A DNA stretch of 64,000 bases from Halichondria panicea. Its lineage: Eukaryota > Porifera > Demospongiae > Suberitida > Halichondriidae. Where the stretch lies: contig NC_087387.1 of the NCBI RefSeq assembly GCF_963675165.1, positions 6,744,683 through 6,808,682 on the forward strand. Reading direction: 5' to 3'. A program made the translations under genes and the position numbers. How positions within the stretch are numbered: position 1 is the first letter of the stretch; the number at the start of each line of letters is the position of its first letter. The notes under the pieces are model-generated. The model did not search any database and had not been told where the DNA came from. It saw nothing but the letters and a program-made list of their open reading frames with translations. Below are positions 1-10,492 of this stretch, piece by piece.

Positions 1-286
1 ATACAGCTCCAGTGGACCTACCTACGAACAAGTTGCCAATGGTAACGAACAAGACCACACCTACTCAATACTTGAATGCAATCAGAACACGAATCGTCGC
101 TCAAATCAGCTCAATCCTATAGACGAGAAACAGAACTACCATGTAGTGGAGAGTGGAAGGTGTGAGGGTGTGGAGGGGGCGGGCTGTGACGGTGTGTACA
201 GTGAAGCTAGTAACTACGAAGTGCCAATGTCAAGCAAAACGGACAGCAAGGTGTGGCTGTGTGAAGAGGAATACACCATTCAGTAA
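1..286 (+). CDS. 3' end of an SRCR receptor gene: tail A exon (cut by window edge)
   Basis: The reading frame is open from base 2 to TAA at 284-286 and encodes about 94 residues of cytoplasmic tail A. Visible motifs in order are GPTYEQVANG, DHTYSIL, NYHVVESGR, SNYEVPM and VWLCEEEY. Other copies end EE(D/E)YSTLKH; here the end is EEYTIQ, so the last YxxL motif has become YTIQ. The start of the exon and the ectodomain lie outside the window. Tail A normally follows families I to IV, so the missing ectodomain is probably one of these, but this cannot be seen. Confidence 0.75.
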   Translation, partial: YSSSGPTYEQVANGNEQDHTYSILECNQNTNRRSNQLNPIDEKQNYHVVESGRCEGVEGAGCDGVYSEASNYEVPMSSKTDSKVWLCEEEYTIQ

Positions 287-681
287 TAATTGTTATAGAT
301 TAGAGGCTTTGCAATTTGTGTGTGTTTGTGTGTGGGTGTGTGTACACGTGTATTTTTAATGAACTGATTCTTTCCCATTGATTATTATAGATTGCTGTTG
401 TATTGGATGGTTTAGTTGTTATGTGTCTATTATTCTAATTATTAAGAAATCATTTTGGTTCTAGTCCCTGTAATGGTTATATACATGCATGCAGTAGCAT
501 AATAATGTTATAATGCTTTAAAGTGGTTGCTGTGACCTGTATATTCCATAGCGGGTTATTTTCGTGGGCCCCGTAAATATTCGTTATTTTTTATAAAAGC
601 AACGCAACAGGAAGTTACAGAAATATATATAACAGGCAGTTAGAAAGCGCCTCAAATAAGACTAGCTAGATCTAGTGAGAT
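287..681. other. Intergenic; 3' flank of tail A and a partial MITE end
   Basis: A GT-rich stretch at about 315-350 follows the stop, as in other tail A copies. At about 549-575 there is one end of the TA-flanked MITE family described at 9737 and 29486 (ATAGCGGGTTATTTTCGT); no second end is seen. No gene is visible. Confidence 0.5.
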
Positions 682-1557
682 ATGAACACTCTGCTACTAT
701 TGATTTCAATCCTCATTGCTCAAGGTAATTTAAAAGTGTATAACTTCTATTAGACTAGGTACAAGTTTACTCCCCCTCAGGCTGCATTGATGGAAAGGTA
801 CAGAGACTAGATGATGGTAGAGTCAATGTTTGTTCTGGTCAAGTATGGAAAACTGTGTGTGAGAAAAACTACCAATTAATGGAGTGTTTATCAAGCTAAT
901 ATTGCTTGCAGACTGCTGGGCTACAATAATAATGGTACATTTCTCAGAGTAATGTATGCTTTGCTAACATTTAATCTTTGGGTCCTACAGGGGCAAGTGT
1001 GAGACGATTATGCTTGGACTCAACCGGTATTGATGTTAGTGAGTGTCGTGGAACTCAGAATACTTTTGAAGAATGTGGAATAACTCCAAGAGATTTTAAT
1101 ACTTGTAGAGGTGGCTGCAGTGGTGCCCGGAGAAGACATCCTGAAATAATGTGTCTATCAGGTAAACATTTTGCTCACAACAGTTTGAGTAAATGCCGTT
1201 ATGAATTGCAGCCGACTGTGCTGATGGAGAGATAAGACTGGTGGGTGGGTCCAGCATAAGAGAGGGACGAGTGGAGGTGTGTGTGGGCGGTCGCTGGGGA
1301 ATTGTGCAAACAAACAATTCCCAACTGATAGAATTTGTTTGCTCTACACTGGGTTTCCCAACTGAAGGTAGGGAAAATGATGGTTGCCATGTGCGTCTAA
1401 TAAATATGTTGTAGATTCAGAAGCAGTCACTACTTTTGGCCATGGAACAGCTCTGACAAGAAGCTGTGTAATAATTAATAGTACCCTCCACTGTGTGGAC
1501 ATTGCAGACCAGTCTGTTGATTCCAACCCAGTATACAATACAAGCATGGAACTATGA
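682..1557 (+). pseudogene. Family I SRCR receptor pseudogene, TM deleted
   Basis: Exons by paralogue comparison: 682-724 (signal MNTLLLLISILIAQ), 781-about 929 (SRCR1 first half), 991-1161 (SRCR1 second half), 1212-1367 (SRCR2 first half), 1415-1557. Two lesions are visible. A 4-base gain near 885 (CAATTAATGG against CAATGG in the intact copy at 42-44 kb) shifts the frame and gives TAA in exon 2. In the last exon the sequence after ADQSVD jumps straight into the middle of tail A (NPVYNTSMEL) and stops, so the stalk, TM helix, TM/tail intron and most of the tail are lost. The 5' exons from 991 on remain readable. Confidence 0.8.
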
Positions 1558-2858
1558 TGAACAGGCAAATATATAGCTAGCCTCGATCCCAGGCCGCACT
1601 TCACCGTGAAGGCCGGTGAAGAAGGCTAATGTATAGTCAGCTTATAGATACTAGCAGTGTGAGTTGTACAGTGAGGCTGTATTTAGGGAATAGATAGGAC
1701 AGGTATAATTTAGAGTGTTTCCTTTCACCCTGCATGGTTTTACTATTACGAGTTGTGACATAGATATAGATAGATGTTATATATACATTCTTTGAGTTGA
1801 GATACCCATCAACTCTGCATGCACGTAGTATGTGTTTATGATGCAGATTGTTTGAATAGAAATAACAAAATTAATGTTGGTTGTGATTGCATCTACAATT
1901 AGAAGGATCCAGGAAGTAGATCTAATCCATGCATTTATTATATGGGACTGCTGCATTTATTATAATTATGACGCTGCTGCATTTATATATATCAGGTAAA
2001 TATACAAATGTACGTGCTGCATTTGTATATGCAACCACTTCATTTGCTATATGCATGCATATGCTGCATTTACATATGGGGCACCTGCATTTTATATATA
2101 TGTATTCATTTATGATGTATACGTGCAATTTGTATTAATTTTGACACAAATGGCACCCCATACTCAACGAATACAAAACTCAACACTTAAATACTAAACA
2201 CCTGTTTCTAGAATGTTCTACTAACAAAACACATGATCTAAAATGTTCTAGAATGTTCTACTAGTGATTACTATAGTACTTGTGGTTTACCACATGATTA
2301 GCAATGTCCTGCAGCGAGACCGTGTCCTCACACTCCGCTTTGCAGGGTCGCCTGATTCTGGGAATTGCTCCACTCTGTATTGCACTCTATCTAGATTGTA
2401 CTCACCTTGTGTCAGTTTGCTCTAGCTGTGTAGTTTGGCAAAAACGGGGATCGGTACGTTCTGACGAAAATCGAAAAATTCGGTAGTTTTTTCAAGTTAT
2501 CACTGCTCGGACTGGAAGCGACTTGGCCTATCCAAGTTTTCGCTGGATAATAGGCCCATGGCCATCTGTTAGTGTGTGTAATTAGTTGAATCAGTCTTAT
2601 TTTGTTTGTGCGTTACACGCCCTTTTACCTGACGCACTTTGATGTCTGACGGAGTTCGGCGACTTACTCTAGCTAAAATAATTATTGTCGTGCCATGTTT
2701 ACTTGCATAAAATGTATGCATCTTATTGTATTCCTGAAGTAGTTTAAATACTGAAACCTTATGATCCAGGAAGTGAATCCAGAAAATAATAATAGTTAAG
2801 TAGAGGTCTAACTACATTTAGATTTATTTGAGTCAGTAACAAGAAGCTACAAAAATAC
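1558..2858. other. Intergenic, no gene seen
   Basis: Only short repeats are visible. At 1579-1625 there is a fragment (CCTCGATCCCAGGCCG) resembling the interior of the inverted repeat at 44838-45202. At about 1928-2100 TGCTGCATTTA recurs at least four times at irregular spacing in AT-rich sequence. At 2190-2265 TCTAGAATGTTCTACTA recurs. The repeat shared with 8459-8586 lies at about 2497-2590. Confidence 0.5.
2497..2590 (+). repeat. Dispersed repeat, copy 1 (pair with 8459-8586)
   Basis: About 95 bases around GACTTGGCC[TC]ATCCAAGTTTTC and CCCATGGCCATCTGTTAG match 8459-8586 in the same orientation with scattered substitutions. No TIR or coding content is visible. Its second copy abuts the broken end of a family V pseudogene. 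Confidence 0.7.
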
Positions 2859-5673
2859 ATGGAGATCATCAATCTGTTATTTATTGTACTGGTAACACTG
2901 ACAATATTTTCGGGGACTCAAAGTAAGTAGATTAATATCTATACCTATAATAGCACACTTTATAGATCTGTGCTTGTTGGACAGTCTGTAAATTTATATA
3001 ATTTATAGGCTGTTCTCATGGAGATATTCGACTGGAAAGTAGTGATGCTCTACTGACTGATAGTAGTGGTGCTGTACAAGTTTGCTATAGAAACGTGTGG
3101 AAAAGTATCTGTAGACACAATGGATGGTCAAGTGAAGAGGTGAATGTAGTCTGTAATCAGCTTGGATACAGCAACCATAGTATGTGCTTAAATTGATGTA
3201 TCCTTGAGTGAAAACTGTGCATTTTTATTATTATATATAGGTGCTAAACATTCGTATAAATGCCTTCCACCTAATGAAAATGGATACTTCAGAAATGTGA
3301 ACTGTCTTGGCACCGAACACAACTTCTTGAATGTGGCTACGTGAATAACCCTAGTACATGTAACCAAGGTGGAGGTTGCAGTGGTTTGAGGAGAGATGCC
3401 ACTGTGAGCTGCTTACTAGGTAATCTCATAAAAAATAGGTTCCAATTGTCAATTTACACCGTGTAGCAAACTGCAGTAATGGTGAAGTGCGTCTGGTGAA
3501 CTCGAGAGTGGAGTCTTGTCTCAATGATCGGTGGGGAGGAGTATGCAGTGTAGGGTGGACAGAAGCAATGGCAGGTCTCCTTTGCTCCAAACTAGGATTC
3601 TTTAATGGTAAGAATAGTTACAATCATTATTCACATGCGCTGCATGTGTTGCATGTTTACTGCATGCAACTTTACAGTGGCTGTGATGACAACGCTTGAC
3701 CCACAAGCATCTTCACAACTGGAGTGCACAGTATCCGACAACGAGAATGTCAGCTGTACTGCTACGAGTGATTGTGACATGGAATTGGGAGTGATGTGTC
3801 TAGAGCAAGATTTTGTTACCCGACTAGCTATAGCTATAGTGGACCAAAAAGATACTACGAACTGTGAAACAATGTCAACTAGTACGAAAGTTAGTGATCA
3901 TTCGGAAAGTCAGTCAACAGTGCCGACAACTGAGAACGTTTCTCAAGGAAGTAGTCAAAACGGTACCATTGCATCTAGTGCCACAAGCGAAGTAGAACAA
4001 CCCTCTAGCGAAATGTTGGGAAGCTGTCCTATTGCCTCCTTGGGAGGAGTGATTGGTCTTCTGGTGGTTGTGCTCCTAGGACTTGCTATTGGATTGACTG
4101 TAACTTGCTGTGTGTTGTGGAAACGCAGGTCACAGAAACAGCACGCTGAGTGAGTTCATTGAGCATAATTATGTTTCCATTGAGTGCATTGTTGTTTCAT
4201 GAATGTTTGTTGACAAAAGTGCCAGAGGAATAATTTTATTTGAAAGCACTATTTAGCATGTTTTCTTTAAGGCATAATTATTGTATACATTGTCCACTTT
4301 CAGTTCTAATAATAAGTATTATTGCTTTTTAATAAGTGCTGACATCAGCGTTTTACATTCAAATTGCACAGGAAGCGACTCATCACCAAGTGTGCAGATA
4401 TTTTTCCATATCGCACACCCGGAAGTATTATTGCACACTTGTTATTGCACACTAGGAAGTGATTCTTATTTGGAATAAAACGTTTTCAGCAAGTGAGAGA
4501 ACAAGAAAAACATAGTTTACACACTTATAATCATGTTGCAATGTTTATCAGTCTCTTTTCCTGTTTTCTGATGCTCTGTATCACTTCTGTGCTCTTTTTA
4601 CAGTGAAGCTGAGGGTCAGGAGGTTGTCAGTGTTCATATCTAATGCATCAAACAGGCATCAATGTTGGAAGTGGGTGCTTTGAGCAGAGTATTGCACATG
4701 TAGAAGTGTACTGCACTACCATATAAGCCTGTTCAGGCTTGTATAAAGTCGTTTTGGCTTCAAAAACGGTTGTCACACTTTTCTTCAGTTATAGCGGTGC
4801 ATGTTTCCTCTTCTGCTACACTGGAGCATGATAGAAAGCAAGCACATGCTGTTTATTCTTCAGAACTATCCATTTCAAAACGGGTTGCTGGTTGTCAACG
4901 TTTTTCTTGTCTTTTTTTCTTGTCTGCTCTCTACAAAATCTTTAAGTAGCCTTCTGCAAGCTCTCTTGGTGTTCTAGAGTCTTATTTCTTTGTCTTTCTA
5001 GCTGTTTTCTTTCTCTTAAACTCGTCTTCAACTGGGAGAACTCAATTTTGTTGCTACGCGTTCTTCTGGTTGATAAAGCAACCGCATGTTGCGCATGCGC
5101 AGATTCAACCTGCATTTTGGTTGCCAAGCAATAAATGCATTATCCCATGGATACTGATGATTATCACTCGTCCGTGCCTAGTAACTGTCACTCGTGCCTT
5201 GCAGGCACTCGTGCAGTTACTGGCACAGACTCGTGATAATCTTCAGTATCCATAGGATAATATCATATGAACACGTGGCTGTTCAATGCAGGTACAATAC
5301 TTCTCAAAGACAAGAGTTCTCAACAATTCAACGACAACTGAACAACCCAGTATACGATACAAGCATGGAACCACACAATGCATACAGCTCCAGTGGACCC
5401 ACTTATGAACAAGTTGCCAATGGCAATCAACAAGACCACACCTACTCAATACTTGAGCGCGATGAGAACACGAATCGTCGCTCAAATCAGCTCAATCCTA
5501 TAGACGAGGAGCAGAACTACTATGTGGTGGAGAGTGGAAGGTGTGAGGGTGTGGAGGGGGCGGGCTGTGATGGTGTGTACAATGAGGCTAGTAACTATGA
5601 AGTGCCAATGTCAAGCAAAACGGACAGCAAGGTGTGGCTGTGTGAAGAGGAGTACTCCACACTCAAGCATTGA
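2859..5673 (+). CDS. Family II SRCR receptor, tail A, one frameshift
   Basis: Six exons: 2859-2922 (signal, MEIINLLFIVLVTLTIF), 3009-3179 and 3241-3419 (SRCR1), 3467-3607 and 3678-4149 (SRCR2, Ser/Thr-rich stalk, TM around GGVIGLLVVVLLGLAIGL, then WKRRSQKQ), 5292-5673 (tail A). SRCR2 is short, with CSNGEVRLVNSRVESCLNDRWGGVC. The tail keeps NPVYDTS, PTYEQV, TYSIL, NYYVV, NYEVPM and a C-terminal EEYSTLKH. One base is missing near 3330, between NFL and ECGYVNNP, giving an early TGA; all else is open, so this could be a young pseudogene or a sequence error. The last intron is 1.1 kb because a repeat has landed in it. This is the only member of its ectodomain type in the window. Confidence 0.75.
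4318..5138 (+). repeat. Dispersed ~0.8 kb repeat in the tail intron (copy 1)
   Basis: The stretch from TTGCTTTTTAATAAGTGCTG onward matches 50798 onward over several hundred bases, including GAAGCTGAGGGTCAGG and the near palindrome AGCCTGTTCAGGCTTGT. No coding capacity is recognised. It ends against a foldback (5139-5261) that is also present in the second copy. It is probably a non-autonomous element or composite repeat. Confidence 0.7.
5139..5261. repeat. Foldback (hairpin) element
   Basis: About 123 bases form a near-perfect inverted repeat: ATTATCCCATGGATACTGAT on the left pairs with the right end AGTATCCATAGGATAAT, around a central GCCTTGCAGGCA. The second copy (about 51690-51785) lacks most of the left arm. 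No coding content. Confidence 0.75.
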
Positions 5674-6565
5674 GAAAACTGAATATTGTGTACTATATTT
5701 TATACTGCATCATGTGACTGTCTTATAGAGACCTTGCAATTCGTGTGTGTCTATTTTTTCTTATTAAAATCAGTGTTTTAGTTAGATATTAGTGACTCAG
5801 AATTTCTATTCTCTCCTTTGATTATACTTTATTACAGTCTCAATGATGTGAGGTAACTACTAATGTGAGTTGTGGTTTGAGTGATGTAATGTGTGTCCAA
5901 ATAAATCTTATTAGTTCTGATTCTCAATCAACATATAAAATGTACAGTCTAAATGGAATTCAGTTCCTAGGTACTATGAGATTAGCGCACATATACACAG
6001 TTATAATTTAGTAGCCCTGGTAGATCACCTGATTTCCTGCATGCCCTTCTCCACTCCATTAACACAGACCTGAAACACTCCAGGCAGTTACCCAGTCCTC
6101 TGGTCCACTCTGCATATATATACGGACATCACCATGGATACAAGCCGTACCTATACAATGGTAGCAAAATGTAATCGAGCTTTTGGATTATGTACAACAG
6201 TTTTTTGACTGAAAAAAAGCGTTTTACAATAAGTTCTTGAGTACAGTGACTGCATAGCCAATGGAGCTTATTCTGTACACAGCAAGTGATACTAGTGTTC
6301 AGTCCCTGAAAACAAAAACATATTCTAAGAATTCTAACAGTTGCTCAATAGCCCTAGAGATAACTTTCAAGAAGACCCAGTATTCATTAATTCTTTGATT
6401 GTTTTCACCTCATGATTCAACTGTGAATTGTGATTACTGTTGTACAATCAGTGTTATGATGCATACACAAAGGTATAATTATGTATTAACTATGTAGCTA
6501 CTATGATGACAGACTGCAAGTGTGTCTCTACACACTATAGCTATATATAACTGTAGTTGCAAGGC
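5674..6565. other. Spacer between convergent tail A and tail B genes
   Basis: No gene is seen. The segment recurs inverted at about 41370-42288 and partly at 33432-34134 (for example around TGATTCTCAATCAACATATA near 5920 and CACAGCAAGTGATAC near 6280). The spacer has therefore been copied together with its flanking genes. Confidence 0.6.
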
Positions 6566-7873
6566 TCATTCTCCCCCAGCATTATTCCTTTTCTTCTTAT
6601 TGACAGCTACGTACATATGAACCTCTGTATTGAAGAACTCATCTACTTCACTCTTACTGGCCTCAACCTTCACTGGTGGTGGGTTGGCTGGTTTCAGTTT
6701 CTGTTTTTTGTGATCAATGACATCATAGTCACCAATTCCTTCATCGCTTGTAGTCACAGTATTGTAGTTAGGACCTAGTGAACTGTAGCTCGGTTCTATA
6801 GGAGCTGTGTCAGTGTAGCTCTCATTCACTTGTATTAAAACTCTGCATGTTATAGCATATAATTATAGGATGCAAAGTTAGCTTTGTTTTGTTGGAATTA
6901 AGCGCCTTTTCCTACAATCCACCCACGCAATAACTGTCCCTACTTCCAGTATAGCACCAAAAGTCCAATCACTGATCCTAGTGCACTGGTAGCTATTGTA
7001 TCACTGAACGATGGACACTCAACGGCTAAACCTCGAACACATAACCCACTGTCAGTGATGTTCCCACAGCTCAACCTATTGTTGGTATCGACGTTACAGT
7101 TAATTTGTGGGCCAGTTGTATTCATTTCCTTCGCTGCTGCTCCTACAAAAATTGTTTTAATTTGCTGTGAATAAGTTTCTTACCTTGGCTTGGAAATCCT
7201 AGCTGAGAGCAAACATGTCCAGCTAGTGCTTGGTTGTAGCATATTGTACCCCATCGCTTGTTCTGACACACCTCCACTCGTCCTTGTTTTATGTTGGACC
7301 CACCCACTAGTCTTAGGGCTCCATCAGCACAGTTAGCTTAGTTTATGATTAGACTAAAAATCACGTTACCTGGAATGTATTTTACCCATCCTTGTCTGTT
7401 TTTTTCACTCAAATGACAGTGTTCCAATGTATTTGTTGGCTTACACTCTGCTAATGTATTCTCCCCACCAGCACAAGATTGGTTGAACATGAAGAACTTT
7501 CCCATAATGTCACCAAAGCCAATCATCCCTTTTATGGCTCCTGAAATAATAATTATATTACCGTATAGTGTGCTCTGTAGCATACCTTGGTCACTGTAGC
7601 CTATAGCTGTCTGCATACAACATTCGCTTCAACACGCGACCACGATCTAGTACACAGAGTCCTCCAAATACTATCGATGCAGTACTGAACGTAGCTTCTA
7701 TTGTCCGTTGTGTTATGTGACAGTTGAACATGTCCACTATTACAGCCTGCATGCCATGTTTCTGTATATCAGTCTCTATTATAGTGCATGTACTCACTTT
7801 GTGCTATTGCAGAGAGTTGTCCAACTAAAGCAATAGTGACTAGACCTAGTAGTGCTGAGATAATATTCGCCAT
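6566..7873 (-). pseudogene. Family VI SRCR receptor pseudogene, tail B
   Basis: This is a minus-strand copy of the intact gene at 10493-11816. Signal exon 7798-7873 (MANIISALLGLVTIALVGQ) is intact. In SRCR1 a 2-base gain turns CAGCTAGGC into CAGCTATAGGC (near 7602) and creates TAG. In the TM exon a further 2-base gain (GCTATACTGGAAG near 6950) truncates the helix after IGLLVL, and the basic stretch after the helix has lost several bases. The tail B exon (6566 to about 6840) is readable: SYSSLGPNYNTVTTSDEGI, GDYDVIDH, HMYVAVNK. Several independent lesions make it a pseudogene. Confidence 0.85.
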
Positions 7874-7973
7874 GACTAATATTCAAGCTATAATTATACT
7901 CTTGTGAATGTAAGCAGTAATTTTTAAGTATAGTCTACATGTACTGTGCACAAGCTATATAATGCTGCAAGTT

Positions 7974-8100
7974 GTTAATTTAGTAGTAATAATTACTTTC
8001 ATGTGTTGCATTTGTCCGTCTTTTGTTGTCATAGTTAACCCACAAACACAACAGTTCTCTAAACTGAGTAGGCGTTGAATGAAAGTGAATGACTTGTAGA
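7974..8100 (-). promoter_or_regulatory. Conserved upstream block of family V/VI genes (copy)
   Basis: About 125 bases upstream of the 7873 start are nearly identical to blocks at 11915-12040 and 9435-9560 (minus) and 39780-39892 (plus). In gene sense the core reads TTTAGAGAACTGTTGTGTTT, then ATGACAACAAAAGACGGACA and ACATGAAAG. Conservation upstream of many members suggests a promoter or 5' UTR; no TATA box or start site can be assigned. Confidence 0.4.
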
Positions 8101-8104
8101 CACA

Positions 8105-8400
8105 AGGTTTCTTATTCTCCATTTTAGCTGGACAGTATATACTAGGCAGTGTTCTATCACGCCTCGAAGAACGTACGACTCATTCCTCTGCCTGTGGAAC
8201 TGCATGCACTATTATAGTTAGCATAAAATATAGGTGGGCAATAACTGATTTACACATTAGCTGCCGTTAGTGTTTCTCCTTCTAGCAATAGCACAACCAA
8301 TTAGAGTAGGACCACTAGAACACCAATAACTGCTCCCGGTGCCACTGCAAATAGTGCTATCACAATGTTTAGTCGAGCCTGTGAATATTGTACAAATCCA
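8105..8400 (-). pseudogene. Relic TM and tail-start exons of a tail D receptor
   Basis: The minus strand carries a decayed copy of the TM exon seen at 39477-39634 (readable piece: GAVIGVLVVL-like) and the beginning of the next exon, around GAGGCGTGATAGAACA. A changed reading frame near the helix and missing bases prevent translation. No ectodomain exons accompany it. Confidence 0.6.
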
Positions 8401-8458
8401 CTCTGAGACACTGCTCAATAATACGAAACAATTAAAATTGCTGGTCTGGTTTCTTCTA

Positions 8459-8586
8459 GTTCATTGGAACTGGGTACAAGTGCTCGGGCTGGAAGTGACT
8501 TGGCCCATCCAAGTTTTCACTGGATAGTAGTCCCATGGCCATCTGTTAGTGTGTGTAATTAGTTTTAATCAGTCTTGTTTTGTTTT
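8459..8586 (+). repeat. Dispersed repeat, copy 2
   Basis: Matches 2497-2590 in the same orientation. Its right edge abuts exactly where the family V pseudogene 8588-9349 breaks off, so the insertion or a recombination in this repeat may have truncated that gene. Confidence 0.65.
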
Positions 8587-8587
8587 C

Positions 8588-9349
8588 AGGGTGGCACCAT
8601 CATCTGTCACTGTACAGTTGGCTTTTGGGTCAATAGAAGAGTTAGTACTATCCTAACATTTTGCATACAGTGCCTGCCAGCACTTCATTGTAACTGATGG
8701 ATGCCCAATATCCCTGCATACAGACGTCCACTCGTCCCTCTCTGTTAGTGGAACCACCCACCAGTCTTATGTCTCCACCGTTACAGTTGGCTGTATAATT
8801 ATCTCATGCAGTATTAACTTTGATTTGCAAAAGTTAATGCTCTTACCTGGTTGATATCTTACCCATCCTGCACTCTTATTACATGTGCTGGTATGAATAT
8901 TGCACTCTCCTATGTTACTTTCCTCTCCAGTACATCTGCCACTAAACATAAAGTAGGCTAGTGGTTGATCAGCTGCTGTTAGCATTGTACCACCTCCTAT
9001 GTTAGCTCCTGAAGATGGTGATGGACTAATTCAAGGACATGTACAACAAACAGAACAAACGTACCTTGGTCGCTGAGTCCCAGTTAACTGCACACAACAT
9101 TGGCCTCCACTCTCATCCAGCTTCCACCACCAGTACACAGCCAATGCCATTCTCCATCATGGCAGTACTGTACATACTTTTCTTTCAGAAGGAAATATCC
9201 TGCTACTGATAGCTTTACAGCTCCATTATTACACACTGCACAATCATAGAGCATAAAATTACTTTATTACTGAAGCACTTACTTTGCCCGTCCGTGACTA
9301 TTTGTCCAACTAGGACAATAGTGAGTAATACCAAGCAGATACTAGCCAT
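8588..9349 (-). pseudogene. Family V SRCR receptor pseudogene, 3' truncated
   Basis: Signal exon 9283-9349 (MASICLVLLTIVLVGQIVTD), SRCR1 second half 8847-9008 and SRCR2 from about 8792 are recognisable. In the SRCR1 first half the codons AGA CAA of other copies read AGT TAA near 9083. The SRCR2 exon continues without its intron into the next exon (KMLG joined to STNSSIDPKANCTVTDDG), so the intron and exon edges are deleted. The sequence stops at 8588 inside TDDGAT, so there is no TM and no tail. Its upstream flank, including the MITE at 9737, is the inverted counterpart of the flank at 29.5-30.0 kb. Confidence 0.85.
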
Positions 9350-9434
9350 GAGTATTCTGATACACTTGTGAATGCTAGCAGATCTATTAAGTACTGCGAA
9401 GAGGCTAACACTTGTCGACTTTATTATATAGTTA

Positions 9435-9560
9435 CGTAGCAGTACGTACTTTCATGTGTTGCATTTGCCCGTCTTTTGTTGACATAGTTAACCCACAAAC
9501 ACAACAGTTTTTCAAACTAAGTACGCGTTGAATGAAAGTGAATGACTTGTATATACAAAG
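9435..9560 (-). promoter_or_regulatory. Conserved upstream block of family V/VI genes (copy)
   Basis: This is the copy of the block described at 7974, 90-210 bases upstream of the 9349 start codon. Shared pieces include CATGTGTTGCATTTG, GTCTTTTGTTG and AACCCACAAACACAACAG on the plus strand. Its function is inferred from conservation only. Confidence 0.4.
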
Positions 9561-9736
9561 TTTCTTATTTCTCTTTATGGTGGTGTTTACTTTATCTCAC
9601 ACCCCTATATATATTGTGCCCTGAGGGCCATACATTGTGAGTGGTGTGTGTACTGTACTGCAGAGTGTTCTGAACAATTTTGCATGTGTAATGAATAAAT
9701 GTCTACTCTTGGTAATGACAACCACAATGACAATTA

Positions 9737-9925
9737 CTGTATAGTGGGTTATTTTCGTATGGTGGAAATGTTCGTATTTTTTGTCTTATCAGTAGAGCAC
9801 CTCCGAAAAATAAAATTGCAAAATTTTTCTGGCACAATAGGTTTAACGTCACTATCCTGAGCTGTACGAAAATGAAAAAAGGGCAGTTTGTACGAAATTT
9901 TGCACCAAAATTACCTACTATACGG
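9737..9925. mobile_element. MITE with TA target site (copy 1)
   Basis: The 189-base element has inverted ends CTGTATAGTGGGTTATTTTCG and rc CCGTATAGTAGGTAATTTT, flanked by TA on both sides (9735-9736 and 9926-9927). It has no ORF. The same insertion is present, inverted, at 29486-29679, and an empty site is preserved at 36992-36993. TA target duplication is typical of Tc1/mariner-type MITEs; the superfamily call is inference. Confidence 0.8.
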
Positions 9926-9927
9926 TA

Positions 9928-10492
9928 ACATTTGTACAGTTTTCAGAGTAGGCATGATACGACTGCATGTAGTCATCACTAGATCCATTAGCCATTAAAG
10001 TGACGAACAACAGCAGTTGTAATTTCATTCTTCGTGGACATACAATGAATCTTTGAATACAGTGACTGCATGCAGAGCCAATATGTACACATGCGGCCTG
10101 ATTGTATAATGTATGTACACAGCAAGCGATCTGTTTGTAGTGTTCAGTCCCTGAAAACACAATAACACATTCTAGGTATTCTAACAGTTGCTCAATAGCC
10201 CCACAGATAACTTTCAAGAAGACCCAGTATTCATTACAGTATATATTCCTTACCTTTGTGACTCAAAGATTCATTATGATTGATTGATTATTTTCACCTC
10301 ATGATTCATCTGTGCATTGTGATTACTGTTGTACAATCAGTGTTATGATGCATACAAGGGTTTATGTATTAACCATAATTATAGCTACTTATCTAAGTTG
10401 TCTGTATGATGACTGTGTCTCTACACACTATAGCTAATAGCATAACTGTTGTTGCAAGGTTTATTCTCCTCCAACATTATTATTTTTCTCCT
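9928..10492. other. Intergenic, no gene seen
   Basis: Contains the 3' flank of the tail B gene, shared with 5674-6565 and 41400-41650 (for example TGTTCAGTCCCTGAAAAC near 10140). A short minus-strand ORF here has no family likeness. Confidence 0.5.

Noticed and set aside
1928-2110. TGCTGCATTTA repeats as a satellite or regulatory array
   Set aside because: Unit spacing is irregular and flanking sequence is AT-rich low complexity; there is not enough order to call an array.
3320-3335. Frameshift in the family II gene taken as proof of a pseudogene
   Set aside because: It is a single one-base loss in an otherwise open six-exon gene; a base-call or assembly error is equally possible, so it is kept as a CDS with a note.
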